Source: Microcaldota archaeon (GTDB lineage Archaea > Micrarchaeota > Micrarchaeia > Anstonellales > Bilamarchaeaceae). From it: a DNA stretch of 12,498 bases. Every line of letters begins with the position of its first letter. Position 1 is the first letter of the stretch. The notes beneath the pieces are model-generated. The model was not told the DNA's origin. It saw only the letters and a program-made list of their open reading frames with translations, and made no database searches. Made by a program: the position numbers and the translations under genes. The stretch covers positions 1-12,498 of the forward strand of contig JAHFGR010000020.1 in the NCBI GenBank assembly GCA_023247345.1, read 5' to 3'. Shown here piece after piece: positions 1-5,643 of the stretch.

Positions 1-588
1 ATGTTCGGAATCCTTTTGTTTTGATACATCCTCGAGCTCGTCGGTGGGAAGTGTTGTTTGCATTACCTCGGCTGTTGGGCCGCCTGAACCGCTCGCGATA
101 GAATCTAGATCAGATATAGACTCTAAATAACTTGTAAGAAATTCCTGGATCGCGATTTTCCCATTTTCATTGTCTTTGTGCCCGCTTGTTTTCATGTATA
201 CCTTCTCGATGGTCGGCATCATTTTGCTCTTAACCTGGTCTGCCTTATGTTTACCAAGCTTCTTCTCGAAAAGTTGAGTTATCGGAGATAGAATCTTTGC
301 CTTTTTTTGCTCGGTTGTTTCATTAATGTCTATTGGTTGCTCTGGATGAGATGAAAATATTTCAGCAAGGTCCATTACTTCCTGCTCACTCGATTTTCTC
401 TTGTCTAAAATTTGCTGGACAAAATGCTTGACAATTGGATCTTTGTCATAGCTTAGTTCCATAAGTGCGAATATGGCGGCTGGATCATCGACATCTGCAA
501 GCTTTGATGCTGCATTCATCCTGATCTTAGGATTCTCATCAAACGTAAGTGATACTAATTTATGGATTTCTTTGTTTTGCGCGGTCAT
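1..588 (-). CDS. HEAT-repeat-like protein, partial (C-terminus beyond window edge)
   Basis: An open frame runs from an ATG at 586-588 to the first base of the window without a stop, giving 196 residues. The N-terminal part has two helical units of HEAT type, about residues 8-34 and 36-62. The first contains the DENPKIRMNAASKLADVDDP pattern and the second the AIFALMELSYDKDPIVKHF pattern. The rest is charged and probably helical, ending in an acidic Ser/Thr/Asp/Glu-rich stretch. HEAT repeats are protein-binding scaffolds, but no partner or reaction can be inferred. There is no signal peptide or membrane segment, so it is probably cytoplasmic. It lies 62 bp downstream of the lipoprotein gene on the same strand and could share its transcript. 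No strong SD or TATA was seen directly upstream. The HEAT assignment is by pattern and moderately sure; the coding call is strong. Confidence 0.75.
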   Translation of the reverse strand, partial: MTAQNKEIHKLVSLTFDENPKIRMNAASKLADVDDPAAIFALMELSYDKDPIVKHFVQQILDKRKSSEQEVMDLAEIFSSHPEQPIDINETTEQKKAKILSPITQLFEKKLGKHKADQVKSKMMPTIEKVYMKTSGHKDNENGKIAIQEFLTSYLESISDLDSIASGSGGPTAEVMQTTLPTDELEDVSKQKDSEH

Positions 589-650
589 GATAATTCTAGA
601 ATAGATTATAGAAATAACTTAATAATGTTTTGCCCCAGTCAGATATGCAT

Positions 651-1094
651 TTAGTAGCATGTCGCCTTTAGGTCATAACATCCGTTTGCATTTGCACCTA
701 CTGAATCATAACATCCACCATTGCAATAATATTTTGCATAACCTGGGCAACAGTATCCTTTTGAATAGCAATAGCCAGTAGAACAGTACTGTTTATTATT
801 GCTGCTGCCATCGCTTGTAGCGCCGCCGGCATTTGTATTATCGCCACCGCTTTTACACGTAATCTCGCCGCAAATATCTCCGCTGCAAGTATATCCCTGC
901 TTACAGTATCTGCACTGGCCAGCATTTGGATTACCACTTGTCATGGCATCCTCGCTGCAATAGCCACACAATGTATAACCTACTTTCCCCTGACACTGAC
1001 TACTAAAAGAACCGTTGCTCCGATTGCTGAGGCACCCACTTAAAAATAGTATTATAGAAATTACAAACACAAAGAATAGTTTGTTATTTATCAT
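651..1094 (-). CDS. Cysteine-rich lipoprotein with two eight-Cys modules
   Basis: This 147-residue protein starts with a short polar N-terminus, a hydrophobic core (residues 6-18) and a lipobox-like LSGC ending at Cys21, so it is probably exported and lipid-anchored on the outer face of the membrane. The mature part has 16 further cysteines: eight between residues 34 and 80, then a Gly/Asn/Ser/Thr linker (about 82-100), then eight between 104 and 146. Even numbers and close spacing suggest disulphide-stabilised modules. Glycine and tyrosine are also abundant. I do not recognise the family. A TATTTAAG box lies at 1112-1119 and a short GAGG lies 2 nt before the ATG. Possible roles are surface adhesion or host contact, which is inference only. 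Confidence 0.75.
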   Translation of the reverse strand: MINNKLFFVFVISIILFLSGCLSNRSNGSFSSQCQGKVGYTLCGYCSEDAMTSGNPNAGQCRYCKQGYTCSGDICGEITCKSGGDNTNAGGATSDGSSNNKQYCSTGYCYSKGYCCPGYAKYYCNGGCYDSVGANANGCYDLKATCY

Positions 1095-1202
1095 AGCCTC
1101 GTAAATGATTCACACAAAACGCTTAAATACTTTATTGATAATAATTGTTATACTCATTTTATAAAAATAAATAAACTAGGACTTATGAGGATGTGTGGGA
1201 AT

Positions 1203-1227
1203 GTTATAATGCGCCAAATAATTTGGC
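1203..1227 (+). promoter_or_regulatory. Promoter with palindromic candidate operator for the coiled-coil gene
   Basis: A TTATAAT box at about 1204-1210 is followed by a perfect inverted repeat, GCCAAAT-A-ATTTGGC, at 1213-1227. The palindrome falls between the TATA box and the predicted start of transcription near 1232, where a bound repressor would block RNA polymerase. The gene starts at 1258. The regulator is unknown. Confidence 0.35.
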
Positions 1228-1257
1228 ACGCACATAGAAAAACATTTGGTTTTGTAT

Positions 1258-1773
1258 ATGGCTGACGAAGAAGAGATAAAAAGAAGAATAGTTGAGCTCG
1301 AAAAGCAAAAGAGCGAACTTATAGAACAATTAAGGAGAGTAAATTCAAAATTAAGATACAAGAAGTACGAGCAAAAGGCATTAGAACCATTCTTAGAGCA
1401 AACAAAAAATATACGAATCTGGCCATTAAAAAGGCAGAAGCAGATAATCGATTTCAAAATAGCGACACAGGCATATACACCAAAAATAGAAAAGGAATGG
1501 ATAAAGGAATTAAAGAAAATAGACGAGCAGCTAGATAAGGCGAAGGAGATAGAAAAGGTAAGGCGAAAAAAGGTTTTTGTAGAGCAGGATATTGCGCAGG
1601 CTGAGAAACAACTTGGTGAAACTGAAACTAAACTAAATGCAGTGTCTGATGAATTGAAAAAACTTTACGATACTAGGCGCGTTATCCAATCAATAACAAG
1701 AAAAGGAGTAAAAATGGGCGGTTTCAAAGACGATATAACTTTAGGCGATATTGGCATTATCGAGACTGAATAG
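1258..1773 (+). CDS. Coiled-coil protein, COG1340-like
   Basis: This 171-residue protein is very rich in Lys and Glu and is predicted to be helical coiled coil over about residues 3-50 and 85-145. A central segment reads KRQKQIIDFKIATQAYTPKI, followed by an E-K-E-W-I-K-E-L pattern. This resembles the conserved middle of archaeal COG1340-type coiled-coil proteins (an Ile/Leu helix, a Thr, then Glu-Lys and a new helix). The C-terminal 25 residues are not coiled coil and end in GDIGIIETE. An in-frame TTG at 1246 would add four residues; I prefer the ATG at 1258 because it is followed by the highly charged MADEEE start. No SD is present. It converges on the next gene with 12 bp between stops. Function is unknown; a structural or ribosome/RNA-associated role is possible. 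Confidence 0.8.
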   Translation: MADEEEIKRRIVELEKQKSELIEQLRRVNSKLRYKKYEQKALEPFLEQTKNIRIWPLKRQKQIIDFKIATQAYTPKIEKEWIKELKKIDEQLDKAKEIEKVRRKKVFVEQDIAQAEKQLGETETKLNAVSDELKKLYDTRRVIQSITRKGVKMGGFKDDITLGDIGIIETE

Positions 1774-1785
1774 ATTTTATTATTT

Positions 1786-2154
1786 TTAGCGCAATGTGGG
1801 GTTTTCTTCTATAAAAGCACGAATTCTCTGATCGTGTTTTGCTGCTTCTGTTATATCGCTTCTGAATTTAGTTATTTGTTCTTGGGCTGGTTCTGCATCA
1901 CTTAAAATAGTTTGCCTTTGCCCAACTGATTTCTCATACCTAGTAAGGCGAAAACCTTGGGTCCTGTTCCAGGTAATTAAATAACCATCATAACTCTTAC
2001 TAATTTCTGAATCTTTAAGCATTACTGGTCCGGATTTATAAGAAAAGCTATAATGGCCGGTAACTAACGGAATTCCTGGAAATAGTCTTGGATTAGCTGA
2101 GCTTGAAGGAACGCTACCCACGTGCAGGGGACCTGCTCCTACTGATCGATGCAT
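1786..2154 (-). CDS. Hypothetical protein, 122 aa
   Basis: I do not recognise this protein. The first 30 residues are rich in Gly, Pro, Ser and Val, the middle (residues 31-75) alternates aromatic and polar residues as in a beta-rich fold (HYSFSYKSGPVML, GYLITWNRTQGFRLTRYE), and the last 40 residues are charged and helical. There is no signal peptide, membrane segment or catalytic motif. It lies just downstream of the Nudix gene on the same strand but has its own TATA box inside the last codons of that gene, 26 nt before its ATG, so it may be transcribed separately as a leaderless message. Coding is supported by that promoter spacing and by tight convergent packing. Confidence 0.6.
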   Translation of the reverse strand: MHRSVGAGPLHVGSVPSSSANPRLFPGIPLVTGHYSFSYKSGPVMLKDSEISKSYDGYLITWNRTQGFRLTRYEKSVGQRQTILSDAEPAQEQITKFRSDITEAAKHDQRIRAFIEENPTLR

Positions 2155-2176
2155 AAAAGTATTGTGGTAGGTAGGG

Positions 2177-2184
2177 TTTAAATA
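2177..2184 (-). promoter_or_regulatory. TATA box for the 122-aa protein
   Basis: TATTTAAA on the minus strand is centred 26.5 nt upstream of the ATG at 2154, the distance expected for leaderless initiation. It overlaps the stop codon region of the upstream Nudix gene. Confidence 0.55.
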
Positions 2185-2603
2185 GTTTTACTTATCTTCA
2201 TCTTGGCTATCTTCATCTTAACTATCTCCATCGCATCTTCTACAATCTTAGAATGGTCAGCCCACAGCTTCGGCAACGCGTCGGGACCGAACCACTCTGC
2301 CTGTGCTGCATCGTCTCCATGCTGTAGCTTGCCGCCAATTATCCTGCATAGATAGGCAGCAGTAATTACACCGCGTATGTCGCGATTTGGATCGCTGTAA
2401 ATGCCAATTAGCGCAATTGGTTCGACATCTAAATTCGTTTCTTCCTTCATCTCACGCTTTAAACATCCGAGCGCGTCTTCATTTTGGTCGATTCTGCCAC
2501 CAGGCACTGCCCATTCACCTATGCCTGGTGCAGCCCCGCGTTTAATTAGAAGAATTTTATTGTCTTGAATTATCACTCCGTCGCATGCGAATTCTCGAAC
2601 CAT
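2178..2603 (-). CDS. Nudix hydrolase, ADP-ribose pyrophosphatase-like
   Basis: This 141-residue protein has a full Nudix box at residues 36-58: G, five residues, E, seven residues, then REMKEETNL, with Asn in place of the usual Gly before the last hydrophobic residue. The metal-binding REMKEE glutamates are intact. Flanking sequence, GIYSDPNRDIRG after the box, GDDAAQAEWF, and a DHSKIVEDA helix near the C-terminus, is the pattern of archaeal and bacterial ADP-ribose pyrophosphatase-type enzymes, which cleave ADP-ribose to AMP and ribose 5-phosphate. Substrate choice cannot be fixed from sequence alone. The C-terminal tail carries a short repeated Ile-x-Lys-Met-Lys unit from a tandem DNA repeat near 2190-2220. 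The protein is cytoplasmic. The start at 2603 is supported by a TATA box 26 nt upstream. Confidence 0.92.
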   Translation of the reverse strand: MVREFACDGVIIQDNKILLIKRGAAPGIGEWAVPGGRIDQNEDALGCLKREMKEETNLDVEPIALIGIYSDPNRDIRGVITAAYLCRIIGGKLQHGDDAAQAEWFGPDALPKLWADHSKIVEDAMEIVKMKIAKMKISKTI

Positions 2604-2624
2604 GTATTAGTTATGTAACCAAAT

Positions 2625-2633
2625 CTTATAAAT
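2625..2633 (-). promoter_or_regulatory. TATA box for the Nudix gene
   Basis: The minus strand reads ATTTATAAG here, centred 26 nt upstream of the Nudix ATG with no SD in between, a typical leaderless archaeal promoter. Confidence 0.6.
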
Positions 2634-2785
2634 GTTATAACCACAAATTTTGTAGTTTATGTCGTTATTTTTATAACTGTAATACGAATATTTAAAAGGA
2701 ACTTTTGGTGTAGGATGATTACAATATTACAAGGAAGCAGAAAAACAGTCGGATATGGATAAATAAACATTATCTTTATAAAGAG

Positions 2786-2791
2786 TTTATA
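2786..2791 (+). promoter_or_regulatory. TATA box for the small HTH gene
   Basis: TTTATA is centred 24.5 nt upstream of the ATG at 2813. A second CTTTATAAAG sits about 10 nt further upstream (2774-2783) and could serve instead. The remaining 2604-2770 spacer is AT-rich and shows no clear gene. Confidence 0.5.
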
Positions 2792-2812
2792 CAAAATAAC
2801 ATAAGTGATAGT

Positions 2813-3073
2813 ATGAATGGGGATACACTAGTACAAAGAACTAAAACTGCTTTTTCAGGTTATATGCGCAGGCAAAGAGAGAATCGAGTAGATAAATCCA
2901 TGCGCAAAAGAATTCTCGAGTTGTACTGGCATGAAAATATGGGGCTTAGAAAAATTGCCGAACTATTAGAAGTATCCCACACAACAGTTTGGCGTGTTGT
3001 TAATGAAAATGAACCACCAAAATCTGTCAGAGATGCATTAAAGCGATTCGGTCCACTATTGGCAGGGTCTTAA
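2813..3073 (+). CDS. Small helix-turn-helix DNA-binding protein
   Basis: This 86-residue basic protein contains a helix-turn-helix at about residues 31-64. The helix RKRILELYWHENM is followed by LRKIAELLEVSHTTVWRVVN, where IAELLEVS is the first HTH helix plus turn and HTTVWRVVN the recognition helix. The pattern resembles the HTH of resolvases and transposase-type regulators (Hin/homeodomain-like). There is no catalytic or ligand domain, so it is probably a compact transcription regulator or a DNA-binding accessory protein. It converges on the next small ORF, with a 6-bp gap between stops. Two related inverted repeats at 3261-3336 are plausible binding sites. A phage or plasmid origin is possible but nothing else nearby supports one. 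Confidence 0.8.
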   Translation: MNGDTLVQRTKTAFSGYMRRQRENRVDKSMRKRILELYWHENMGLRKIAELLEVSHTTVWRVVNENEPPKSVRDALKRFGPLLAGS

Positions 3074-3079
3074 CTTCTT

Positions 3080-3295
3080 CTAAAAATCGCTTTTGGCCAT
3101 TACAACATATACAGTACCAAATGCGCTTCCTGGTTTTCTAATTTTTGTAAGTTCTCGCAGATCTAAGCTCATAAAATCAGGTAAAATATGCTTGAAGTTT
3201 CTAAATTGAATATAATCAGACGCTGTTAGCTTCGTCATTGAATCTTTTGACTCATTTGGCTTTCGTGACAAAATATTCACGAAAAACCATAACAT
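3080..3295 (-). CDS. Small hypothetical protein, 71 aa
   Basis: I do not recognise this protein. It is soluble, with a Lys/Thr/Asp-rich body and a hydrophobic C-terminus containing GTVYVVMAKSDF. Two starts are possible. The ATG at 3295 gives 71 residues; the ATG at 3238 gives 52 residues beginning MTKLTASDY and would leave the 3261-3284 inverted repeat in the 5' region. A TATTTAAAT box at 3357-3364 would place transcription start near 3334, on top of an 18-bp inverted repeat, and leave a leader of about 39 nt for the longer form. No SD is visible. Tight convergence with the HTH gene is the main support for coding. Confidence 0.45.
   Translation of the reverse strand: MLWFFVNILSRKPNESKDSMTKLTASDYIQFRNFKHILPDFMSLDLRELTKIRKPGSAFGTVYVVMAKSDF
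3261..3284. repeat. Inverted repeat, 8-bp arms (candidate operator 1)
   Basis: TTTCGTGA and TCACGAAA form perfect 8-bp arms around an 8-nt AT-rich spacer, CAAAATAT. It lies in the 5' part of the 71-aa ORF. It shares the TCACG/CGTGA core with the repeat at 3319-3336, 43 bp away. Confidence 0.6.
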
Positions 3296-3318
3296 AAGTA
3301 TCAGATTCTAAGAGGTTG

Positions 3319-3336
3319 TTCACGTCATCACGTGAA
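3319..3336. repeat. Inverted repeat, 7-bp arms (candidate operator 2)
   Basis: TTCACGT and ACGTGAA form perfect 7-bp arms around CATC. A perfect 8-bp palindrome, TCACGTGA, sits inside at 3328-3335. The element coincides with the transcription start predicted from the TATA box at 3357-3364 for the 71-aa ORF, a usual repressor position. Confidence 0.6.
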
Positions 3337-3477
3337 TAGATAATGCTAACTAATGATTTAAATATAGCGCTTTTTGAAAAGATTGAAATAAAGATACTTG
3401 TTTTTCTGATTGGATTTTAGACTTTTTAATTGAAAAAAAATATAAGAAAAATAAAAGAAATATCTAATGGGTTTGGG
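3337..3477. other. AT-rich intergenic stretch without a gene
   Basis: Apart from the TATA box at 3357-3364 and the A/T tracts that form the tail of the terminator at 3433-3519, I see no ORF, hairpin or RNA gene here. Confidence 0.5.
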
Positions 3478-3519
3478 TTGAGCCTTTCCCATCAGAAGGA
3501 TATATATGCAAAGGCTCAA
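3433..3519 (-). terminator. Hairpin plus T-tracts ending the MscS-like gene
   Basis: On the minus strand a perfect 10-bp stem (TTGAGCCTTT, 3478-3487, against 3510-3519) with a 22-nt loop overlaps the stop codon of the MscS-like gene. It is followed by several T-runs, the longest eight T at 3433-3440. Archaeal termination depends mainly on such U-tracts. Confidence 0.55.
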
Positions 3520-4205
3520 ACGTGAAAGACTCTTCTAAATGATTTTATAAAGTCCTTTGCAGTTTCCTGCCCGCCTAAACCAAATGCAAGGCCAAATGCT
3601 AATGCAACGCCCCAAGAAGCACCTTGAGACGCAGTCAGCACCAGAATTTTTATTATGGAGGTATCAAAACCGATGGTGTCCAAACCAACAATGACACTTA
3701 GGAAGATAATTAGGTATTTTGCCATTTTTCCGGTTGTTTTGAGGTATGGTTCCTTGCCGGACTCTAAAAACTTTTCAAATACCCATTCTCCGAATATTGC
3801 TGCAGCAACAACAACTGCGATTGAACCCAATACTGCCGGAGCGTATAAAAGAATATTGCCTATAAAAGAACTAATTGCGCCAAGCTTTACAAGCAGCACT
3901 GCCTGTTGTATGAATACAAGCCATACAAAATATTTAACTAATTGCGTAACTATTCCAGTTATCTGAACCTTACCAAGCGCATCTTCCAAGCCATGTGATT
4001 TTAAATATTGCTCAAATTTTATTGAATTAAGAATCCTCTTTGTGAGCGCTCCAAATAGTGAACCTGCGCCCCAGCCGATAACAAAGATAACTAATGCGGC
4101 CAGTAGGTTCGGTAACAAATTTACTGCATTAAAAATAAAAGAATCTAAAGTAGTTCTTGCTGATTCTGCCAGTTTTCCAACAAGATCTGATACAAAGTCT
4201 GTCAT
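3516..4205 (-). CDS. MscS-family conserved TM-helix protein lacking the beta domain
   Basis: This 229-residue membrane protein has about five hydrophobic segments (residues 29-54, 85-106, 113-140, 160-178 and 183-211). The last is glycine/alanine-rich and ends GLAFGLGGQETAKDF (205-219), which matches the pore-lining TM3 signature of small-conductance mechanosensitive channels. A partly similar Gly-rich helix occurs at 41-54 (FVIGWGAGSLFGAL), as in proteins built from repeated conserved TM helices. The cytoplasmic beta and alpha/beta domains of MscS are absent; only ten residues follow the signature. It may form a minimal channel or a channel-like scaffold in the cytoplasmic membrane. A GAGGTG SD lies five nt before the ATG, so this message has a leader. 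The terminator hairpin overlaps its stop codon. Confidence 0.85.
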   Translation of the reverse strand: MTDFVSDLVGKLAESARTTLDSFIFNAVNLLPNLLAALVIFVIGWGAGSLFGALTKRILNSIKFEQYLKSHGLEDALGKVQITGIVTQLVKYFVWLVFIQQAVLLVKLGAISSFIGNILLYAPAVLGSIAVVVAAAIFGEWVFEKFLESGKEPYLKTTGKMAKYLIIFLSVIVGLDTIGFDTSIIKILVLTASQGASWGVALAFGLAFGLGGQETAKDFIKSFRRVFHV

Positions 4206-4212
4206 AAATACA

Positions 4213-4218
4213 CCTCGT
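4213..4218 (-). promoter_or_regulatory. Shine-Dalgarno site of the MscS-like gene
   Basis: GAGGTG on the minus strand, five nt before the ATG, is one of only three clear SD sites in the window. An AT-rich TTTTTAATA at about 4241-4249 could be its TATA box. Confidence 0.6.
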
Positions 4219-4303
4219 TTGGAGCTATTTCGATAAGAAGTATTAAAAAGCTAACTAAGGTTTTCGAGAGCGCTTCGATAGCTGTAATGGTTGCGTCCTA
4301 AAA

Positions 4304-4390
4304 TTGAACAGTGCGGCCTGAGTGCGAAACAGTCTCGAGGCGGGGGCCCGACTCACGTTTTGCCTTCGAGGCACGCCGCGCACTGTTCAA
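4304..4390. ncRNA. Candidate structured RNA or small inverted-repeat element, GC-rich
   Basis: An 87-bp block begins TTGAACAGTGCG and ends CGCACTGTTCAA, perfect 12-bp terminal inverted repeats. It is far richer in G and C than the flanking DNA. Read on the plus strand, the interior can fold into two more arms: TGAGT (4319-4323) with ACTCA (4351-4355), and CGT plus GCC (4356-4364) with GGC plus ACG (4370-4375) closing a TTCGA loop. That gives a three-way junction on a long basal stem. It is not a tRNA, 5S, SRP or RNase P RNA by any motif I could find, and I cannot decide the strand. GC-rich islands in AT-rich archaeal genomes often mark structured RNAs. A short transposon-derived element is the alternative; the flanks share only CTAA. 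Confidence 0.45.
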
Positions 4391-4438
4391 CTAATGTACA
4401 TTGCAGCATCGGGCCATTTTGTATTGACACAAAACATT

Positions 4439-5035
4439 TCAAGATACGGTCAGCTTTAATAAATAAATTTTCTCGAAAAAGAACGATTCGACAGCTATAA
4501 TTCGCATTGAAAAACCTTTTTTATTGGCGATCGATTCGGTCTTTTTTAGATTATTAAGTGAACTATGGATCAAGAAAGCGTTGCCGGATTTTTTAAGATG
4601 CTTGCCAAAACTTTTCAAAAATTTATCAATGGTTTTTCTCCCGTATTTCCCACCGTCATAAGCAAAATTTAATTTGGTTTTTAATTTCTCTTCTTGCGTA
4701 GTTGGTAGGTATGGTGGATTAAAAATAATATGATCGAATTTTCCCCGCACTTTGGAGAATAAATTACTGTGGATGGTGCGGATGTTCTTTATTTTATTTA
4801 TTTTTGAGTTATATTCGGTATTCTCGATTGCGCGCTTGTTTATGTCAACTGCTAGCACGCGGTTTCTTGGGTTTAGTTTAGCATTATTAATAGAAACTAT
4901 GCCAGTTCCGCAACCAATCTCCAATATGCGCCCTTTTAATCTATGTGTGTGCTTTGCAAGCATAAAACTATCTTCTGCGGGTTCATAAACCTCATCGAAA
5001 ACAGCGATTTTTAGTTTTTTGAAAAAAAATTGCAT
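4439..5035 (-). CDS. HemK/PrmC-family (Mtq2-like) protein glutamine methyltransferase
   Basis: This 198-residue SAM-dependent methyltransferase begins with the family hallmark YEPAEDSFML (17-26). It continues with the SAM-binding loop ILEIGCGTGIVSI (37-49), an acidic residue closing motif II (AVDINKRAIENTEYN, 62-76), and the catalytic NPPY tetrad at 106-109, which binds the amide of the target glutamine. Length and the lack of a separate N-terminal helical domain fit the short archaeal/eukaryotic HemK2-Mtq2 type, which methylates the GGQ glutamine of the class-1 release factor with a Trm112 partner; that specificity is inferred from the family. The protein is cytoplasmic. The ATG at 5035 lies 26 nt downstream of a TATA element shared with the divergent gene at 5086, and no SD is present. 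The C-terminus (IAVESFFFEKIYLLKLTVS) is hydrophobic but typical. Confidence 0.9.
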   Translation of the reverse strand: MQFFFKKLKIAVFDEVYEPAEDSFMLAKHTHRLKGRILEIGCGTGIVSINNAKLNPRNRVLAVDINKRAIENTEYNSKINKIKNIRTIHSNLFSKVRGKFDHIIFNPPYLPTTQEEKLKTKLNFAYDGGKYGRKTIDKFLKSFGKHLKKSGNAFLIHSSLNNLKKTESIANKKGFSMRIIAVESFFFEKIYLLKLTVS

Positions 5036-5058
5036 GTAGGAACATTTGGGCTAAGTTT

Positions 5059-5064
5059 TTTAAA
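5059..5064. promoter_or_regulatory. Bidirectional TATA element
   Basis: The palindromic TTTAAA is centred 26.5 nt from the ATG of the methyltransferase (5035, minus) and 24.5 nt from the ATG at 5086 (plus). Both fit leaderless initiation, so one symmetric TATA may serve both divergent genes. It also argues for the start at 5086 over 5071, which would be only 9.5 nt away. Confidence 0.55.
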
Positions 5065-5085
5065 CAGCGTATGAAAAATAATGTC

Positions 5086-5634
5086 ATGGTTTCTAAACAG
5101 ATAATTATTTACCTAGTAGTATTAGTTTTGGTTATTATTGGCGCTTATTATTTCATTGGTTTTGGCAGTTCGCAGCCAAAAGACGATCCGAATGCACCAA
5201 AACCACCGGCAGGTTATGATATTCCCCAGGGGTCGATACACTGGCACCCAAGATTAAAAATAATAATCAAAGGAGAAGTTTTCCATATCCAAGATAATAT
5301 AGGGATAGGAAATAGTGCAACTGATTCTAGTATTGGAAGCGATATGGGTGCTGCGCCAATACATACACACGATCTTGCAGAGGATCCAGCTGAAGAAACT
5401 GAAAACGGCAGGCGCTTACATATGGAATCGCTTAATCCACAGCTAAAACCTTCGACACTTTCCTTAGGGTATTTCTTTAAAGTCTGGGGAAAAACCCTTA
5501 ACAGCACGTGCATATTCGATAAATGCAATGGACCGAGCGGACAAATCAAGATGTTTGTTAATGATAAGCCGAATACTGATTTTAACAAATACTTTATGCA
5601 TGATGGCGATCGAATTTTAATTGTTTACGAGTAG
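5086..5634 (+). CDS. Membrane-anchored His-rich extracytoplasmic protein
   Basis: This 182-residue protein has one N-terminal membrane segment (about residues 6-27) with no cleavage or lipobox motif. A Pro-rich linker (DDPNAPKPP) follows, then a soluble domain that would lie outside the cytoplasm. That domain holds spaced histidines in HWHP (52-55), FHIQ (His67), HTHD (93-96) and LHMES (His112), then GYFFKVWGKTLN, two cysteines (142 and 147) likely to form a disulphide, and a closing FVNDKPNTDF...HDGDRILIVYE. Paired His-x-His motifs suggest a bound metal such as copper or zinc, which is inference. I associate the arrangement with an uncharacterised archaeal family. An ATG at 5071 would add five residues; 5086 fits the TATA box. 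ribK starts 9 bp after its stop, so the two are probably cotranscribed. Confidence 0.8.
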   Translation: MVSKQIIIYLVVLVLVIIGAYYFIGFGSSQPKDDPNAPKPPAGYDIPQGSIHWHPRLKIIIKGEVFHIQDNIGIGNSATDSSIGSDMGAAPIHTHDLAEDPAEETENGRRLHMESLNPQLKPSTLSLGYFFKVWGKTLNSTCIFDKCNGPSGQIKMFVNDKPNTDFNKYFMHDGDRILIVYE

Positions 5635-5643
5635 ATTGAAAAC

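Noticed and set aside
2715..2762. 15-codon ORF (MITILQGSRKTVGYG) about 21 nt after a TATTTAAAA box
   Set aside because: Too short to judge; promoter spacing is suggestive but there is no other support, and it lies in an AT-rich spacer.
4304..4390. Reading the GC-rich element as a tRNA or split tRNA half
   Set aside because: No T-arm consensus, no plausible anticodon arm and no D arm on either strand; the 12-bp stem is too long for an acceptor stem.
4274..4501. Imperfect 15-nt direct repeat (TTCGATAGCTGTAAT at 4274 and TTCGACAGCTATAAT at 4487) flanking the GC-rich element
   Set aside because: Two mismatches, and the second copy lies in the end of the methyltransferase gene; no integrase or target-site pattern. 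Probably chance.
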